Made by a program: the position numbers and the translations under genes. 26,924 nt of DNA from Ruthenibacterium avium (GTDB lineage: Bacteria; Bacillota; Clostridia; Oscillospirales; Ruminococcaceae): NCBI GenBank assembly GCA_019118905.1, contig DWYA01000031.1:1-26924 (forward strand). Reading direction: 5' to 3'. Below, piece after piece: positions 1 to 7,935 of the stretch. Below the pieces are notes generated by a model. The model did no database searches and had not been told where the DNA came from. It saw only the letters and a list, made by a program, of their open reading frames with translations. Every line of letters starts with the position of its first letter. Positions within the stretch are counted from its first letter, which is position 1.

Positions 1-285
1 GCGCCGGGGTTCGGCTTTTTGTTTGGTGTTTGCATGACGTCAGGCTGAAGGAAAAAATTGTATCTTCTCCCCTGTTTTCGGTTTCTGGAGTGCCGAATTA
101 TTTTTTGCTTTACGAAAATTGTCCAGCATTATTTTTTATTTTCTGTTTTTTGAGGTTTTGCTTGTTTTTTGGGTGTTTTTTTGCCTTGTGTTTTTTGTGC
201 CATTTCCTATCCCACTTCTGGGAAATTGGATTATGCAATAAAAAGAAAATTTATACAGTTTTTCTTGAATATTAAATATGTACTT
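1..285. other. AT-rich spacer without a supported gene
   Basis: I see no gene here. The stretch from about 60 to 285 is very rich in T on the plus strand, and its only open frames lack a ribosome-binding site and read as low-complexity Phe/Leu/Cys. At the left edge, GCCG-gggtt-CGGC (positions 4-16) followed by TTTTTG could be the end of an intrinsic terminator for a gene lying outside the window, but the stem is only four pairs. No clear terminator for the minus-strand HAD gene, which stops at 286, is visible. Confidence 0.5.
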
Positions 286-975
286 TTATTGCATTGTGTT
301 TTCGAGAGAATTGGCGGCGCAGCCTGTTTGCACAACGGACAAAATATCATCCGGCACAAACGCCAAGGCATCCGCTCCGGCGCTGGTCAGCTCCTGCTGT
401 CCGCGAAAGCCCCACACCGCGCCGCAGCATTCCACGCCGGCGTTGTGGGCGGTGAGTACATCGACATTGCTGTCGCCTACATACAAAGTTTCCTGCGGCG
501 AACATCCCAGCGCGGCCATCATGCTTTGCAAGGAGGTGGGGTCGGGTTTCGGTGCGGCGCCCTCTTTTCGTCCTAGTACGGCATCCATGACCTGCGGGAA
601 AAAGTGCGCAATAATGGACTGTGTAAATGCGTCGTCTTTATTGGAGAGAACCCCCAGCTGCACCCCGCTTTCTTTCAGCGTTTGCAGCAGCGGCACAATG
701 CCGTCATACGGATGAGTGCGTTCCATGGCGTGCTCGGCATAATAACGGCGAAACAGCGAAAGCGCCAATTCCTGAGAGGCTTCGCCGCGGTTCATTTCGG
801 GCAAAATACGCTCGATCAGCTTCGGCACGCCGTTGCCTACAAAAAAGCGGTAGGCGTTCACTTCATGCGTGGGCAAGCCCATGGCAGTGAGGGCGTGATT
901 GCCGGCGGCGGCTAAATCGCCCAGCGTATCCAGCAGCGTGCCGTCTAAATCAAAAATAACAGTGCGGTAAAACAT
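286..975 (-). CDS. HAD-superfamily hydrolase, phosphoglycolate phosphatase-like
   Basis: This is a 229-residue cytosolic haloacid dehalogenase-type phosphatase, the usual length for the Gph/PGPase group. Motif I is FDLDGTLLDT with nucleophile D9 and acid/base D11. Motif II is VLSN (S111). Motif III lysine is K143 in APKPDP. Motif IV is YVGDSNVD (D168). The segment between motif I and residue 90 matches a helical C1-type cap, which usually means a small phosphorylated metabolite is the substrate. The reading frame stays open far upstream, but the ATG at 975 has AGAAAGGA eight bases before it, and the upstream part is antisense to the next gene. It lies 47 bases behind the PH-domain gene and is probably the last gene of the minus-strand operon that begins at 4242. 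The exact substrate cannot be told from the sequence; 2-phosphoglycolate or pyrophosphate are family possibilities. Confidence 0.85.
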   Translation of the reverse strand: MFYRTVIFDLDGTLLDTLGDLAAAGNHALTAMGLPTHEVNAYRFFVGNGVPKLIERILPEMNRGEASQELALSLFRRYYAEHAMERTHPYDGIVPLLQTLKESGVQLGVLSNKDDAFTQSIIAHFFPQVMDAVLGRKEGAAPKPDPTSLQSMMAALGCSPQETLYVGDSNVDVLTAHNAGVECCGAVWGFRGQQELTSAGADALAFVPDDILSVVQTGCAANSLENTMQ

Positions 976-1022
976 AAACCAATCCTTTCTGCGCGGTGCG
1001 GCGCTTGTGTTTTCGGGTTTTA

Positions 1023-2426
1023 TCATCGTACAAACGGCAGATTTTCGGCTAAAAAGGCCCGAATGCCGCGCACACGCACTCCGCGCCCGCCCGGCACCTG
1101 CACCGTGCAGTTGCATCTGCCCCCGGCGGCAGCAAAAGGCGATTGAAACATGCGGTAAGCGACATTTGGCGTAAAAATACAGTATTCGTGCCGTGTCATG
1201 CGCGCGGTGCGGCACAAAGCGAGCGTGCCGTTTTCGTTGGCGGCAATGCCTTCGCGCAGAAAGCCTTCCACCGCCACAGCCAACGCACCGAGCGAAAGCA
1301 GCGCCCCCACCGCCGGAAACGGTAAAAGCGCGGGTGCGGACACCGTGGCGACCAGCACCATGCCCAGCGTGAGCGCAAGAGCGGTTCCTGCCATCCAAAA
1401 ATATTGCGGGGCGCTTTTGCCTTGTGCGGAAAAATTCTTGCGATTCACGGCGCAGAAGCGGGGCAAAAGAAGCTGGGGCGCGTCCGGTGTGCGTGCGGAA
1501 AACACCATAAACGGAATATCCGACCCGTGAAAGCTGCCCGCGCGCAGATACAGCGGATAACGGCGCAGCAGCCGGGCGGCAGGAGTGACGCGCACTTCGC
1601 ACCAAGTAACGGCAGAGGCACGCACACGCCGCTCTGTGAGCGTGAGCAGTCCCCCGCGGGAAATCAGCACCCCGCGGCTGCGGCACGCGGTAAAGCCAAA
1701 GGTGCGCACAAAGCTGTACAGCATAGTGAGCGCGGCAATAAAAAACGCCAGCGCAAATAAACCGGCAAGCCCAGCCGGCAGCCAGTGGGAGAAAAAGCCC
1801 GCCAAAACAGAAAGGTTCTGTGCCGCCAGCGCTTGCCAGTCTTGGCCGAAAAAGTCGTCAATGCGGTTCATGGCCATGCTGAAAAAAATCGCGCTGGTGA
1901 CGGCGTTGGCACTGAGCATCATAAAATTGAGCCGCTCAATGCCCGCAGGTGCGTACACGGCAGTATCAGACACGGTGGGCAGAATTTGCTCGGCCAGTGC
2001 GGCAGCGTCCCGCTTGCCTAAATAAAACGAAAGCTTGCGCGGGGAAAGCGTGCTTTCCAAATAAAGCGTCATTTTGGACGCACCGAACAAGCGGCAGTGC
2101 AGCGGGCGCTGAAGCTCCAGCGCACAGACTTCCTCGAGCCGAAACATGCGGTGAGCTTTGTAAAAAATGCCCGAGCGCGTGCAAAGCGTGCCGCTGGGAA
2201 CGGAAAAGCCCGTAGTGCCCCACAGCACCGCCGAGGCGATGCCGAACGTCACAAGAAGCACTGCGTCTTGGTAAAGCGCCTCGAAAAACGCCGCAAACTC
2301 AAACGCCACCGCGGCGCGCGCCAGCGGAACCAGACACGCTAACAGCCCGTAGCGAAAAAAGCGAAAGGCGTATAACGGATGAAACCGCCGCCAGACGGCG
2401 ACGGTTGCAGCATGAGACTGATTCAT
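1023..2426 (-). CDS. PH-domain membrane protein, YdbT-like
   Basis: This 467-residue protein resembles Bacillus YdbT, a membrane protein with several bacterial PH (bPH2, formerly DUF304) domains separated by pairs of membrane helices. Hydrophobic hairpins are visible near residues 20-70, 180-240 and 340-380, with basic, beta-rich stretches between them. The start is ATG at 2426, which overlaps the stop of the upstream YdbS-like gene as ATGA, with GGGAGG-type sequence just before it, so the two are probably translationally coupled. The paired YdbS/YdbT arrangement is common in Firmicutes. The B. subtilis pair has been linked to resistance against certain peptide antibiotics, but the biochemical role is unclear. 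Function here is therefore inferred only from architecture and pairing. High Arg/Ala content in all frames produces several long shadow frames opposite this gene. Confidence 0.7.
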   Translation of the reverse strand: MNQSHAATVAVWRRFHPLYAFRFFRYGLLACLVPLARAAVAFEFAAFFEALYQDAVLLVTFGIASAVLWGTTGFSVPSGTLCTRSGIFYKAHRMFRLEEVCALELQRPLHCRLFGASKMTLYLESTLSPRKLSFYLGKRDAAALAEQILPTVSDTAVYAPAGIERLNFMMLSANAVTSAIFFSMAMNRIDDFFGQDWQALAAQNLSVLAGFFSHWLPAGLAGLFALAFFIAALTMLYSFVRTFGFTACRSRGVLISRGGLLTLTERRVRASAVTWCEVRVTPAARLLRRYPLYLRAGSFHGSDIPFMVFSARTPDAPQLLLPRFCAVNRKNFSAQGKSAPQYFWMAGTALALTLGMVLVATVSAPALLPFPAVGALLSLGALAVAVEGFLREGIAANENGTLALCRTARMTRHEYCIFTPNVAYRMFQSPFAAAGGRCNCTVQVPGGRGVRVRGIRAFLAENLPFVR

Positions 2427-2842
2427 TTGGTTCCTCCCATTCCCTTTGTGTCTGCCAAAGCCAAGCGGCGGGACAGCAAAGCGGCATCCCGCAGCGCAAG
2501 GCCGCACACGACGCAAACCCCGCCGCTGAACGACAGCACAAGCACGCCGGTGTGCGTCAAGCGCCCCAGCGGCGTGCGCAAAACGGTGCAGCCGGTAATA
2601 AATCGAAGCGGAATGTGTTGTTTGAAAAAGAACACGCGCCCCGCGCGGATGACAAGGCGATGCTCGTCAACGCGGATACGAAAGCTGCGAAAAAACGGTG
2701 TGAGCAGCAGAAAGGAAAGCGCTGTCCAGCCGATGAGAACCAGCGCATTCGGCCCGAGCAGCGCGGTAAACACAAGCGCGCCCAGCGCAGCCGCCCAAGC
2801 GGATGCCACGGCACAGCCGCGCCAAGTGGCCTGAATTTCCAA
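2423..2842 (-). CDS. PH-domain membrane protein, YdbS-like
   Basis: A 139-residue protein with two membrane helices near residues 10-30 and 34-52, followed by one bPH2 domain beginning around FRIRVDEHRLVIRAG. This is the compact YdbS arrangement. The start is a TTG at 2842, supported by AAAGGGAGGG upstream at normal spacing; no in-frame ATG is better placed. The stop overlaps the ATG of the YdbT-like gene by four bases, indicating coupling. It starts 33 bases after the RCK gene stop, within the same operon. The two PH proteins probably act together at the membrane; what they bind is not visible in the sequence. Confidence 0.7.
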   Translation of the reverse strand: MEIQATWRGCAVASAWAAALGALVFTALLGPNALVLIGWTALSFLLLTPFFRSFRIRVDEHRLVIRAGRVFFFKQHIPLRFITGCTVLRTPLGRLTHTGVLVLSFSGGVCVVCGLALRDAALLSRRLALADTKGMGGTK

Positions 2843-2875
2843 GCGTTTTCCCTCCCTTTTGCCGCTTTGGCACCG

Positions 2876-3562
2876 TCAGCGGCGCAGTTTGCCCGGATGA
2901 GATACGGAAAGATCCCACGCCAGTGCCAGCTCGTGAAACGCGGTGTTTTTGGCCAGAACCAGCACACGGTCGCCCGCAATCAAGGTGGTGGTACCGCGCG
3001 GGATGAGCAGCTCGCCGTTTCGGGTGACGCTGATGACAACAACATCGCCGGGAACGGGCAATTCTGCCAGCGTTTGGCCGTTGTGAGGAAAGCTTTCCTC
3101 AATGACAATTTCCGTCAAGGACGCCGTGCCGCTGGCAAGACTCAGCACCTGCTGAATGGCTGCTGTTTCCACTTCGCGCTCAATGATGCGCGAAAGATTG
3201 TCGGTGGCAGACACGGCAATATCGACGCCAAGCTGTTTTAAAATTTCGGCGTTTTTGGGGTTGTTGACGCGCGCGACGGTTTTTTTCACGCCGAACACTT
3301 TTTTGGCCAGCTGACAGGCCACAAGGTTGTTTTCGTCTCGCCCTGTGACGGCCACCATCGCCTCGCAGGTTTCCAAATGGGCGCTTTCCAGCACTTCGGC
3401 AAACGTGCCGTCGCCCAAAATAACGTGCAAATCCAGACTGTCGGCCAAGTGATTGCACAGGCCGGGATTCATCTCAATCACGGTGGGGGTGTGGCCGTGT
3501 TCCAAAAGTGTTTTGGCCAGATAGTAGCCCACTTTTCCCCCGCCTACAATACATACACGCAT
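2876..3562 (-). CDS. TrkA/KtrA-type potassium channel regulatory (RCK) protein
   Basis: A 228-residue cytosolic gating subunit of a Trk/Ktr potassium uptake system. The N-terminal Rossmann RCK_N domain begins with VCIVGGGKVGYYLAK, a complete GxGxxG dinucleotide motif at G7, G9 and G12, with an acidic residue (E30) at the end of the second strand. An RCK_C domain of about 70 residues follows after residue 140. The length equals that of KtrA/KtrC rather than the double-length E. coli TrkA. ATG at 3562 is preceded by AAAGGGAAG. It is second in the operon, 44 bases after a paralogue. No TrkH/KtrB channel gene is present in the window, so the membrane partner is encoded elsewhere. In Firmicutes the RCK_C domain often binds c-di-AMP; darA, another c-di-AMP receptor gene, is present at 16111. 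Confidence 0.85.
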   Translation of the reverse strand: MRVCIVGGGKVGYYLAKTLLEHGHTPTVIEMNPGLCNHLADSLDLHVILGDGTFAEVLESAHLETCEAMVAVTGRDENNLVACQLAKKVFGVKKTVARVNNPKNAEILKQLGVDIAVSATDNLSRIIEREVETAAIQQVLSLASGTASLTEIVIEESFPHNGQTLAELPVPGDVVVISVTRNGELLIPRGTTTLIAGDRVLVLAKNTAFHELALAWDLSVSHPGKLRR

Positions 3563-3606
3563 AAATGCACTTCCCTTTCTGTTTTCATGACACGCGAGCG
3601 GCGCGG

Positions 3607-4242
3607 TCAGTCAGCCAATTCGCTGTAAATAATGCGGTCACCCGCGCTGATGCGCAGGTTGGGCGTCATCAGCTCCATCAGACCGTTGGCGTGCAAAAGC
3701 CCGAATACCAGCATCCCCTCGCGCGGGGGTGCGATTTCCAGCGCCAAATGGCCCACCATGTTATCTGCCGCGGGCACGGTGGAAAACAAGGCCGTGGACG
3801 AGCCAAACGCCACGCTTTGCTCGTCGGCGTCATCTTCCAAAAGGCGTGAGAGCAGCGCGTTTGCCGTGAGGTTGGTGCTGCAAACGGTGCGCATTCCAAA
3901 ATGGGTGGCGTAAATATTTTTGGTGGCCGGGTCGGCCAGCCGCGTGATGACCTTCGGCACATGGAAAATATCGCGTGCAATCTGCGACACCATTAAATTG
4001 GTGGTGTCGTCGCGCGTGACAGCGGCCACGGCGTCACACGATTCAATACCAGCCGAGCGCAGCACATCGACATCAATCGGCACGCCCGCAATGGCCATGC
4101 CCGTAAAGGGCGGGTGTATGGTGGAAAGCGTGTCAAGATTGGCGGGGTTGGAGTCCAGCACGGAAACATCGTGCCCCAGCTTTTCCAAAAGAGAAACGAG
4201 ATGCTGCCCAACGCGCTGGCAGCCTACAATCAACACATTCAT
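3607..4242 (-). CDS. TrkA-type RCK protein with altered nucleotide-binding loop
   Basis: A 211-residue paralogue of the next gene, with RCK_N at residues 1-135 and a short RCK_C after about 140. The loop reads VGCQRVGQHL, so the middle glycine of GxGxxG is glutamine (Q9). D31 in the SVLDSNP segment is retained. It is first in the operon, with promoter TTGCTT-N17-TATAAT on the minus strand at 4373-4401 and an untranslated leader of about 125 bases. A GGGAGAGAAG-type ribosome-binding site precedes the ATG at 4242. Two tandem RCK proteins may form a hetero-octameric ring, with this one less able to bind NAD(H) or ATP. That is an inference from one residue; the fold assignment is firm. Confidence 0.8.
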   Translation of the reverse strand: MNVLIVGCQRVGQHLVSLLEKLGHDVSVLDSNPANLDTLSTIHPPFTGMAIAGVPIDVDVLRSAGIESCDAVAAVTRDDTTNLMVSQIARDIFHVPKVITRLADPATKNIYATHFGMRTVCSTNLTANALLSRLLEDDADEQSVAFGSSTALFSTVPAADNMVGHLALEIAPPREGMLVFGLLHANGLMELMTPNLRISAGDRIIYSELAD

Positions 4243-4372
4243 AAGCCATCTTCTCTCCCTTTTCTGTCCGCTTTTCGGCCCATCGAGTGCAAGCGCTTTT
4301 CAGCGGATTCAAGTGGTTGTTTGAAAACCCGCTTTCCCAAAAGCCCAACGGGAGGCAAAGCGGTGTACCCCC

Positions 4373-4401
4373 ATTATAAAGCCTAATGGCCGATTAAGCA
4401 A
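4373..4401 (-). promoter_or_regulatory. Promoter of the RCK / PH-domain / HAD operon
   Basis: On the minus strand TTGCTT and TATAAT are separated by exactly 17 bases. This is a near-consensus SigA-type promoter and would drive the five genes from 4242 down to 286, whose gaps are all under 50 bases. Confidence 0.7.
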
Positions 4402-4494
4402 CCGGACATTTTGAAAAGTGGAAATTTTCAATTGCATCAAAAATGCCGGCGTGAAAAAAGCAAAAAAAAGCGCCGAAAATTTTCGCGCCGCCCC

Positions 4495-4523
4495 TTGCTC
4501 TTTGCGTGTGTGCGTTGTATAGT
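4495..4523 (+). promoter_or_regulatory. Promoter of pyrB
   Basis: TTGCTC and TATAGT are separated by 17 bases on the plus strand, placing the start of transcription near 4530 and leaving a leader of about 108 bases before pyrB. Confidence 0.55.
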
Positions 4524-4529
4524 ATTACA

Positions 4530-4638
4530 CGGCAAGAGCGCCCTCAGACAGGCGCTGTTCCGGGAACGTTTTTTGCGGTGCGCCGGCGTGCCGCACACCT
4601 GCCCCAAAAAGGGCAGCAGATAGAAGGAGGTACCCTTT
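4530..4638 (+). promoter_or_regulatory. pyrB mRNA leader with three stem-loops
   Basis: The leader holds AGCGCC/GGCGCT (4537-4556), an 8-pair GC-rich stem with two G-U pairs at 4575-4594, and CTGCCC-caaaaa-GGGCAG (4599-4616) just before the ribosome-binding site AAGGAGG. A run of six T (4569-4574) lies between the first two and is preceded by GTTC-cgg-GAAC. This could be a weak attenuator, but no PyrR-type binding loop is recognisable. Regulation by pyrimidines is inferred only from the gene it precedes. Confidence 0.3.
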
Positions 4639-5718
4639 ATGAAGCATCTCGTCAGTCCGCTGGATTTTTCCGTATCCGAGCTGGAAACGCTGTTGACCTT
4701 AGCGGAAACCATCATGGATCATCCAGAAGATTACGCGCACCACTGCGCAGGGAAAAAGCTGGCTACGCTGTTCTTTGAGCCCAGCACCCGCACCCGCCTT
4801 TCGTTTGAAGCCGCCATGCTGGAATTGGGCGGCAGTGTGCTGAGTGTTTCTTCCGCGGCTTCGTCCTCGGCCTCCAAGGGCGAAAGCATTGCGGACACGA
4901 TGCGCATTGTAGGCAATTATGCCGACGTGATTGCCATGCGCCACTACCAGGAAGGCGCTGCGGCACAGGCCGTTCGCTATGCGCTTTGCCCGGTAATCAA
5001 TGCCGGAGACGGCGGCCATCTGCACCCCACGCAGACTTTGACCGACCTGTTGACCATCCGCCGCAAGAAAGGCAGGTTTGAAGGGCTGACCATCGGCCTT
5101 TGCGGCGACTTGAAATATGGCCGCACGGTGCATTCCCTGATTCGCGCCATGATGCGCTATGACGGTGTGCGCTTTGTGCTGGTACACCCGCGCGAGCTGG
5201 CACTGCCGAGCTATATTGAAAATGAGATGCGGGCAAAGGGCTGTGCGTTTGAGTATTACGAGCGCTTAGAGGACGCAATGGACAAGCTCGACGTGCTTTA
5301 CATGACGCGCGTGCAGCAAGAGCGCTTTGCCGACCGCGACGAATATCTGCGTCTGCGCGACAGCTATATTTTGGATTGCGACAAAATGCGCCTGGCAAAA
5401 GACGATATGATTGTGCTGCATCCCCTGCCCCGCGTCAACGAGATTGCGCCCGAGGTGGACGACGACCCGCGCGCGTGTTACTTCTATCAAGCGCTTTGCG
5501 GCAAGTTTGTGCGCATGGCGCTGATTGCCGCGCTGCTGGAAACGGCAGGCGAGAAAAAGCTGGGAGTTCCGGCGCGTCCCCTGCCCGCCAATGCAGCGCC
5601 CACCGACCGTGTTTGCAGCAACCCCACCTGTGTGACACAGACCGAGCAGGGCATTTTGCGTGCGGCGGTAAAAGATGGACAAATCGAGCGATGCTATTAT
5701 TGCGAACATGAATTATAA
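4639..5718 (+). CDS. pyrB: Aspartate carbamoyltransferase with fused PyrI-type zinc module
   Basis: This enzyme condenses carbamoyl phosphate and aspartate to carbamoyl aspartate, the committed step of pyrimidine synthesis. Catalytic-chain motifs are complete: EPSTRTR (S49-R53), the mobile-loop SKGES (K80), R101/H102, HPTQ (H129-Q132), GDLKYGRT (R162), TRVQQERF (R224, Q226) and HPLPRVNEI (261-269). After about residue 310 the chain continues past the usual end (families run to about 305-310) into C326-x4-C331-x20-C352-x2-C355. The sequence around these cysteines (CSNPTC and CYYCEHEL) closely resembles the zinc domain of the regulatory chain PyrI (C-x4-C-x23-C-x2-C in E. coli). The nucleotide-binding allosteric domain of PyrI is absent and no separate pyrI is in the window. 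Start ATG follows AAGGAGG. Terminators at 5724 and 5801 follow. Confidence 0.95.
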   Translation: MKHLVSPLDFSVSELETLLTLAETIMDHPEDYAHHCAGKKLATLFFEPSTRTRLSFEAAMLELGGSVLSVSSAASSSASKGESIADTMRIVGNYADVIAMRHYQEGAAAQAVRYALCPVINAGDGGHLHPTQTLTDLLTIRRKKGRFEGLTIGLCGDLKYGRTVHSLIRAMMRYDGVRFVLVHPRELALPSYIENEMRAKGCAFEYYERLEDAMDKLDVLYMTRVQQERFADRDEYLRLRDSYILDCDKMRLAKDDMIVLHPLPRVNEIAPEVDDDPRACYFYQALCGKFVRMALIAALLETAGEKKLGVPARPLPANAAPTDRVCSNPTCVTQTEQGILRAAVKDGQIERCYYCEHEL

Positions 5719-5723
5719 TTCAT

Positions 5724-5753
5724 AAAAACAGAATATTTTGTCGTTCTGTTTTT
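5724..5753 (+). terminator. Terminator after pyrB
   Basis: A perfect 10-pair inverted repeat, AAAAACAGAA / TTCTGTTTTT, with a 10-base loop, begins six bases after the pyrB stop codon. The stem is AT-rich, so it is probably weak on its own. Confidence 0.45.
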
Positions 5754-5800
5754 GGGATGATTAACGTCTTACTTTGAGAAATATATTGCTTAAAAATGCA

Positions 5801-5851
5801 AAAAAGCAGAGCGGGAAGGTGTTTCAAAAGCGCCTTCCCGCTCTGCTTTTT
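5801..5851. terminator. Bidirectional terminator between pyrB and the Nudix gene
   Basis: A perfect 19-pair inverted repeat (arms 5801-5819 and 5833-5851) with A/T tails on both sides lies between the two convergent genes. It can terminate both transcripts. Confidence 0.85.
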
Positions 5852-5867
5852 CTCGTTTGAAGCTCTT

Positions 5868-6413
5868 TTAAAATTCGCCGCTGTCGCGCAAAAGCTTCAG
5901 CTTTAAAATGGCAACGGCGGTTTTGGAATCGGAAATTTCGCCCGAGATTACTTTTTCTGCGGCTTCATCCAAGGGCAGTGTGAACACAGATAAAAACTCG
6001 TCGGGGTCTAAATTTTGGCTGACGGCGGTCAGGTTTTTGGCGCCGTAAATCCAGATAATTTCGTTGCAGTAGCCGCAGGTGGGAATGACGGTGCCGAGGT
6101 CGCGGTATTCGCCCGCACACACACCGGCCTCCTCGGCCAGCTCACGCCGTGCCGCGTCGAAGGGGTTCTCCCCTTTTTCCAGCTTGCCCGCCGGAATTTC
6201 AATCAGCTCCTTGCCCAGCGCATAGCGGTACTGACGAACCAAGTAGATTTCGCCTTTTTCGTTCAAAGCGGCAACGGCTGCGCCGCCGTTGTGGTGTACC
6301 ACTTCGCGTGTAGAGGTGTGGCCGTTTTCCAGCTGCACGGTGTCGCGCGTGACGCGAATCACTCTGCCTTGAAAAATTTCTTCTTCGGAAAGCTGCGTTT
6401 CAAAATGTGCCAT
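5868..6413 (-). CDS. Nudix hydrolase, ADP-ribose pyrophosphatase-like
   Basis: A 181-residue Nudix protein that probably hydrolyses ADP-ribose to AMP and ribose 5-phosphate. The Nudix box GX5EX7REUXEEXGU is complete at residues 76-98 (from GKLEKGE through RRELAEEAGV), with the metal-binding glutamates in REL-AEE. The upstream segment VRQYRYALGKELIEIPAGK and the downstream GTVIPTCGYCNEIIWIYGA are typical of the NudF/ADPRase group, which has about this length. The ATG at 6413 has AAAAGGACGGGG upstream. It follows the CBS-domain gene by 66 bases and is probably cotranscribed from the promoter at 7821-7849. The 19-pair terminator lies downstream. Confidence 0.9.
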   Translation of the reverse strand: MAHFETQLSEEEIFQGRVIRVTRDTVQLENGHTSTREVVHHNGGAAVAALNEKGEIYLVRQYRYALGKELIEIPAGKLEKGENPFDAARRELAEEAGVCAGEYRDLGTVIPTCGYCNEIIWIYGAKNLTAVSQNLDPDEFLSVFTLPLDEAAEKVISGEISDSKTAVAILKLKLLRDSGEF

Positions 6414-6479
6414 GTTCGTTCCCCGTCCTTTTCCCTATTTTCTTTATTATCTTATTTTAAATGCCATCTTTTGTGATTG

Positions 6480-7727
6480 TTACGACTTTTTTGCGGCTGC
6501 GTCCGGCTCCTCACCGGCCGGTGCGGGCTGCGGGACAAAGCAGTACACCTGCGTAATATGGCGCTCGTCAGATGCCATCACGCGGAAGCAAACGCCGCCC
6601 CAAGTGATTTCCGGGTGTTCATCCTCGTCGGGAATGCGGCCCAGCTGGTCGGTGACAAGTCCGCCGACGGTGTCGGGCGCTTCCTCGTCGTCCTCCTCGG
6701 GTTCGGGCAGAGGTTTGCCCAGCATCTCAAACAGCTCCCCCAAATCGGCCTCGCCTACGGCGGTCACGCCGTTTTCGCATGGGCGAAGCTCGGCTTCCTC
6801 GTTGTCAAACTCGTCCTGCATGTCGCCCACAATTTCTTCCAAAATATCCTCCATGGTGACAAGGCCGGAGGTGCCGCCGTATTCGTCGATGACTACGGCA
6901 ATCTGCGTGTGCATGTGCTGAAATTGAACCAGCAGCTGCCCTGCCGGGCATGTTTCCGGCACAAAAATCGCCTTGCGCATAAACTGCGACACGCGCAGGG
7001 TGTTGCGTTCGGGTGCGTCCCAAAGGCGGAATAAATCCTTCACATGCAGCATTCCCACAATGTCGTCCAGATTTTTTCCGCAAACGGGAATGCGCGAAAC
7101 GCCTTCGCTGCGCGCCAGCTCCACCGCCTGTTCCACCGTGTCGCGCGCCATCAGGCTGACAATCTCGGTGCGGTGCGTCATCATCTGCCCTGCCGAAACG
7201 TCGGAAAGCTCGAAAATGTTGGTAATCATTTCCTTTTGCGATTCGTCAATCAGCGCTTGCTCCTCCACGTTTTCCACAAAGCTTTTCACTTCGTCCTCTG
7301 TGATGTCGCGCCGGTCGGAAAGCCCCGCCGTGCGCAAAACGGCCCGCACCGGCCAGCTCACCACACTGCCCAGCGCCGAAAATAAAACGCTGTTGAACGG
7401 GCGGCGGCGCTTGGTGCCAAGGCCGAAGGTCATGGCGGCAAGCAGCGTTAAGACAATGAAAATCAACGGCGTAAACGGGGCGGCATGAGGCGCGTAAGCC
7501 AGCAAAAAGCAGCCCCATCCGGCACACAGCGCCGCGGCAGTGAACAGCCCGGCCTCGGTGCTGCCAAGGCGCATTCCCACGCACGGACGCGATACCTTGG
7601 CGCGTTCAAAGGCGGCCCCCGCCAGATAGCACAGCAAAAGCGCCGCTGCAAACAGCACGGCCGCTGCGCCCAGCGGCTCGGTGACGATGAAAAGCGTATC
7701 GTTGGAAGCTTGCGGTGGTTGAACCAT
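6480..7727 (-). CDS. CNNM/HlyC-CorC family membrane protein with CBS pair
   Basis: A 415-residue protein with the order membrane domain (about residues 10-105), CBS pair (about 185-315) and CorC/HlyC transporter-associated domain (about 335-405). Members are involved in magnesium or other cation efflux, though older annotations call them haemolysins. Visible signatures are the helix DITEDEVKSFVENVEEQALIDE, the CBS1 start MMTHRTEIVSL, the CBS2 element VVIDEYGGTSGLVTMEDILEEIVGDMQDE, and a C-terminal WGGVCFRVM segment. The membrane part shows only about three clear hydrophobic segments before residue 105, so the DUF21/CNNM domain looks somewhat short. ATG at 7727 has AGAGGGTG upstream. It heads a two-gene operon with the Nudix gene. 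Confidence 0.85.
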   Translation of the reverse strand: MVQPPQASNDTLFIVTEPLGAAAVLFAAALLLCYLAGAAFERAKVSRPCVGMRLGSTEAGLFTAAALCAGWGCFLLAYAPHAAPFTPLIFIVLTLLAAMTFGLGTKRRRPFNSVLFSALGSVVSWPVRAVLRTAGLSDRRDITEDEVKSFVENVEEQALIDESQKEMITNIFELSDVSAGQMMTHRTEIVSLMARDTVEQAVELARSEGVSRIPVCGKNLDDIVGMLHVKDLFRLWDAPERNTLRVSQFMRKAIFVPETCPAGQLLVQFQHMHTQIAVVIDEYGGTSGLVTMEDILEEIVGDMQDEFDNEEAELRPCENGVTAVGEADLGELFEMLGKPLPEPEEDDEEAPDTVGGLVTDQLGRIPDEDEHPEITWGGVCFRVMASDERHITQVYCFVPQPAPAGEEPDAAAKKS

Positions 7728-7820
7728 GAAGTAAAAACACCCTCTTTGTTGTTTCCCACACTGTAAGCAGCGCGGCGCCGTATCCTTCGGCTTTCGCGCA
7801 TAAAAATACGGTTTTCTACT

Positions 7821-7849
7821 ATTTTAAGGCTTTTTCCAAAGGGTGTCAA
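7821..7849 (-). promoter_or_regulatory. Promoter of the CBS-domain / Nudix operon
   Basis: Read on the minus strand, a consensus TTGACA is followed after 17 bases by TAAAAT, about 90 bases upstream of the CBS-domain start codon. Confidence 0.75.
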
Positions 7850-7935
7850 ATCCGGCTTTCGGCCATTGCGCTTGCGGCCAAAACAAGCCGCGCACGACAT
7901 CCGCAATCCACACTGCGGAATTCTGCCGGATTTTC

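Noticed and set aside
976..1686. Upstream extension of the HAD phosphatase frame to 466 residues
   Set aside because: The extension is an Arg/Ala/Cys-rich shadow within the PH-domain gene; the domain starts exactly at the ATG at 975, which has a good ribosome-binding site.
2405..3241. A 278-codon plus-strand frame opposite the PH-domain and RCK genes
   Set aside because: It crosses three minus-strand genes with clear overlaps and motifs, and its composition (Gln/Arg/Ala-rich) is that of a shadow frame.
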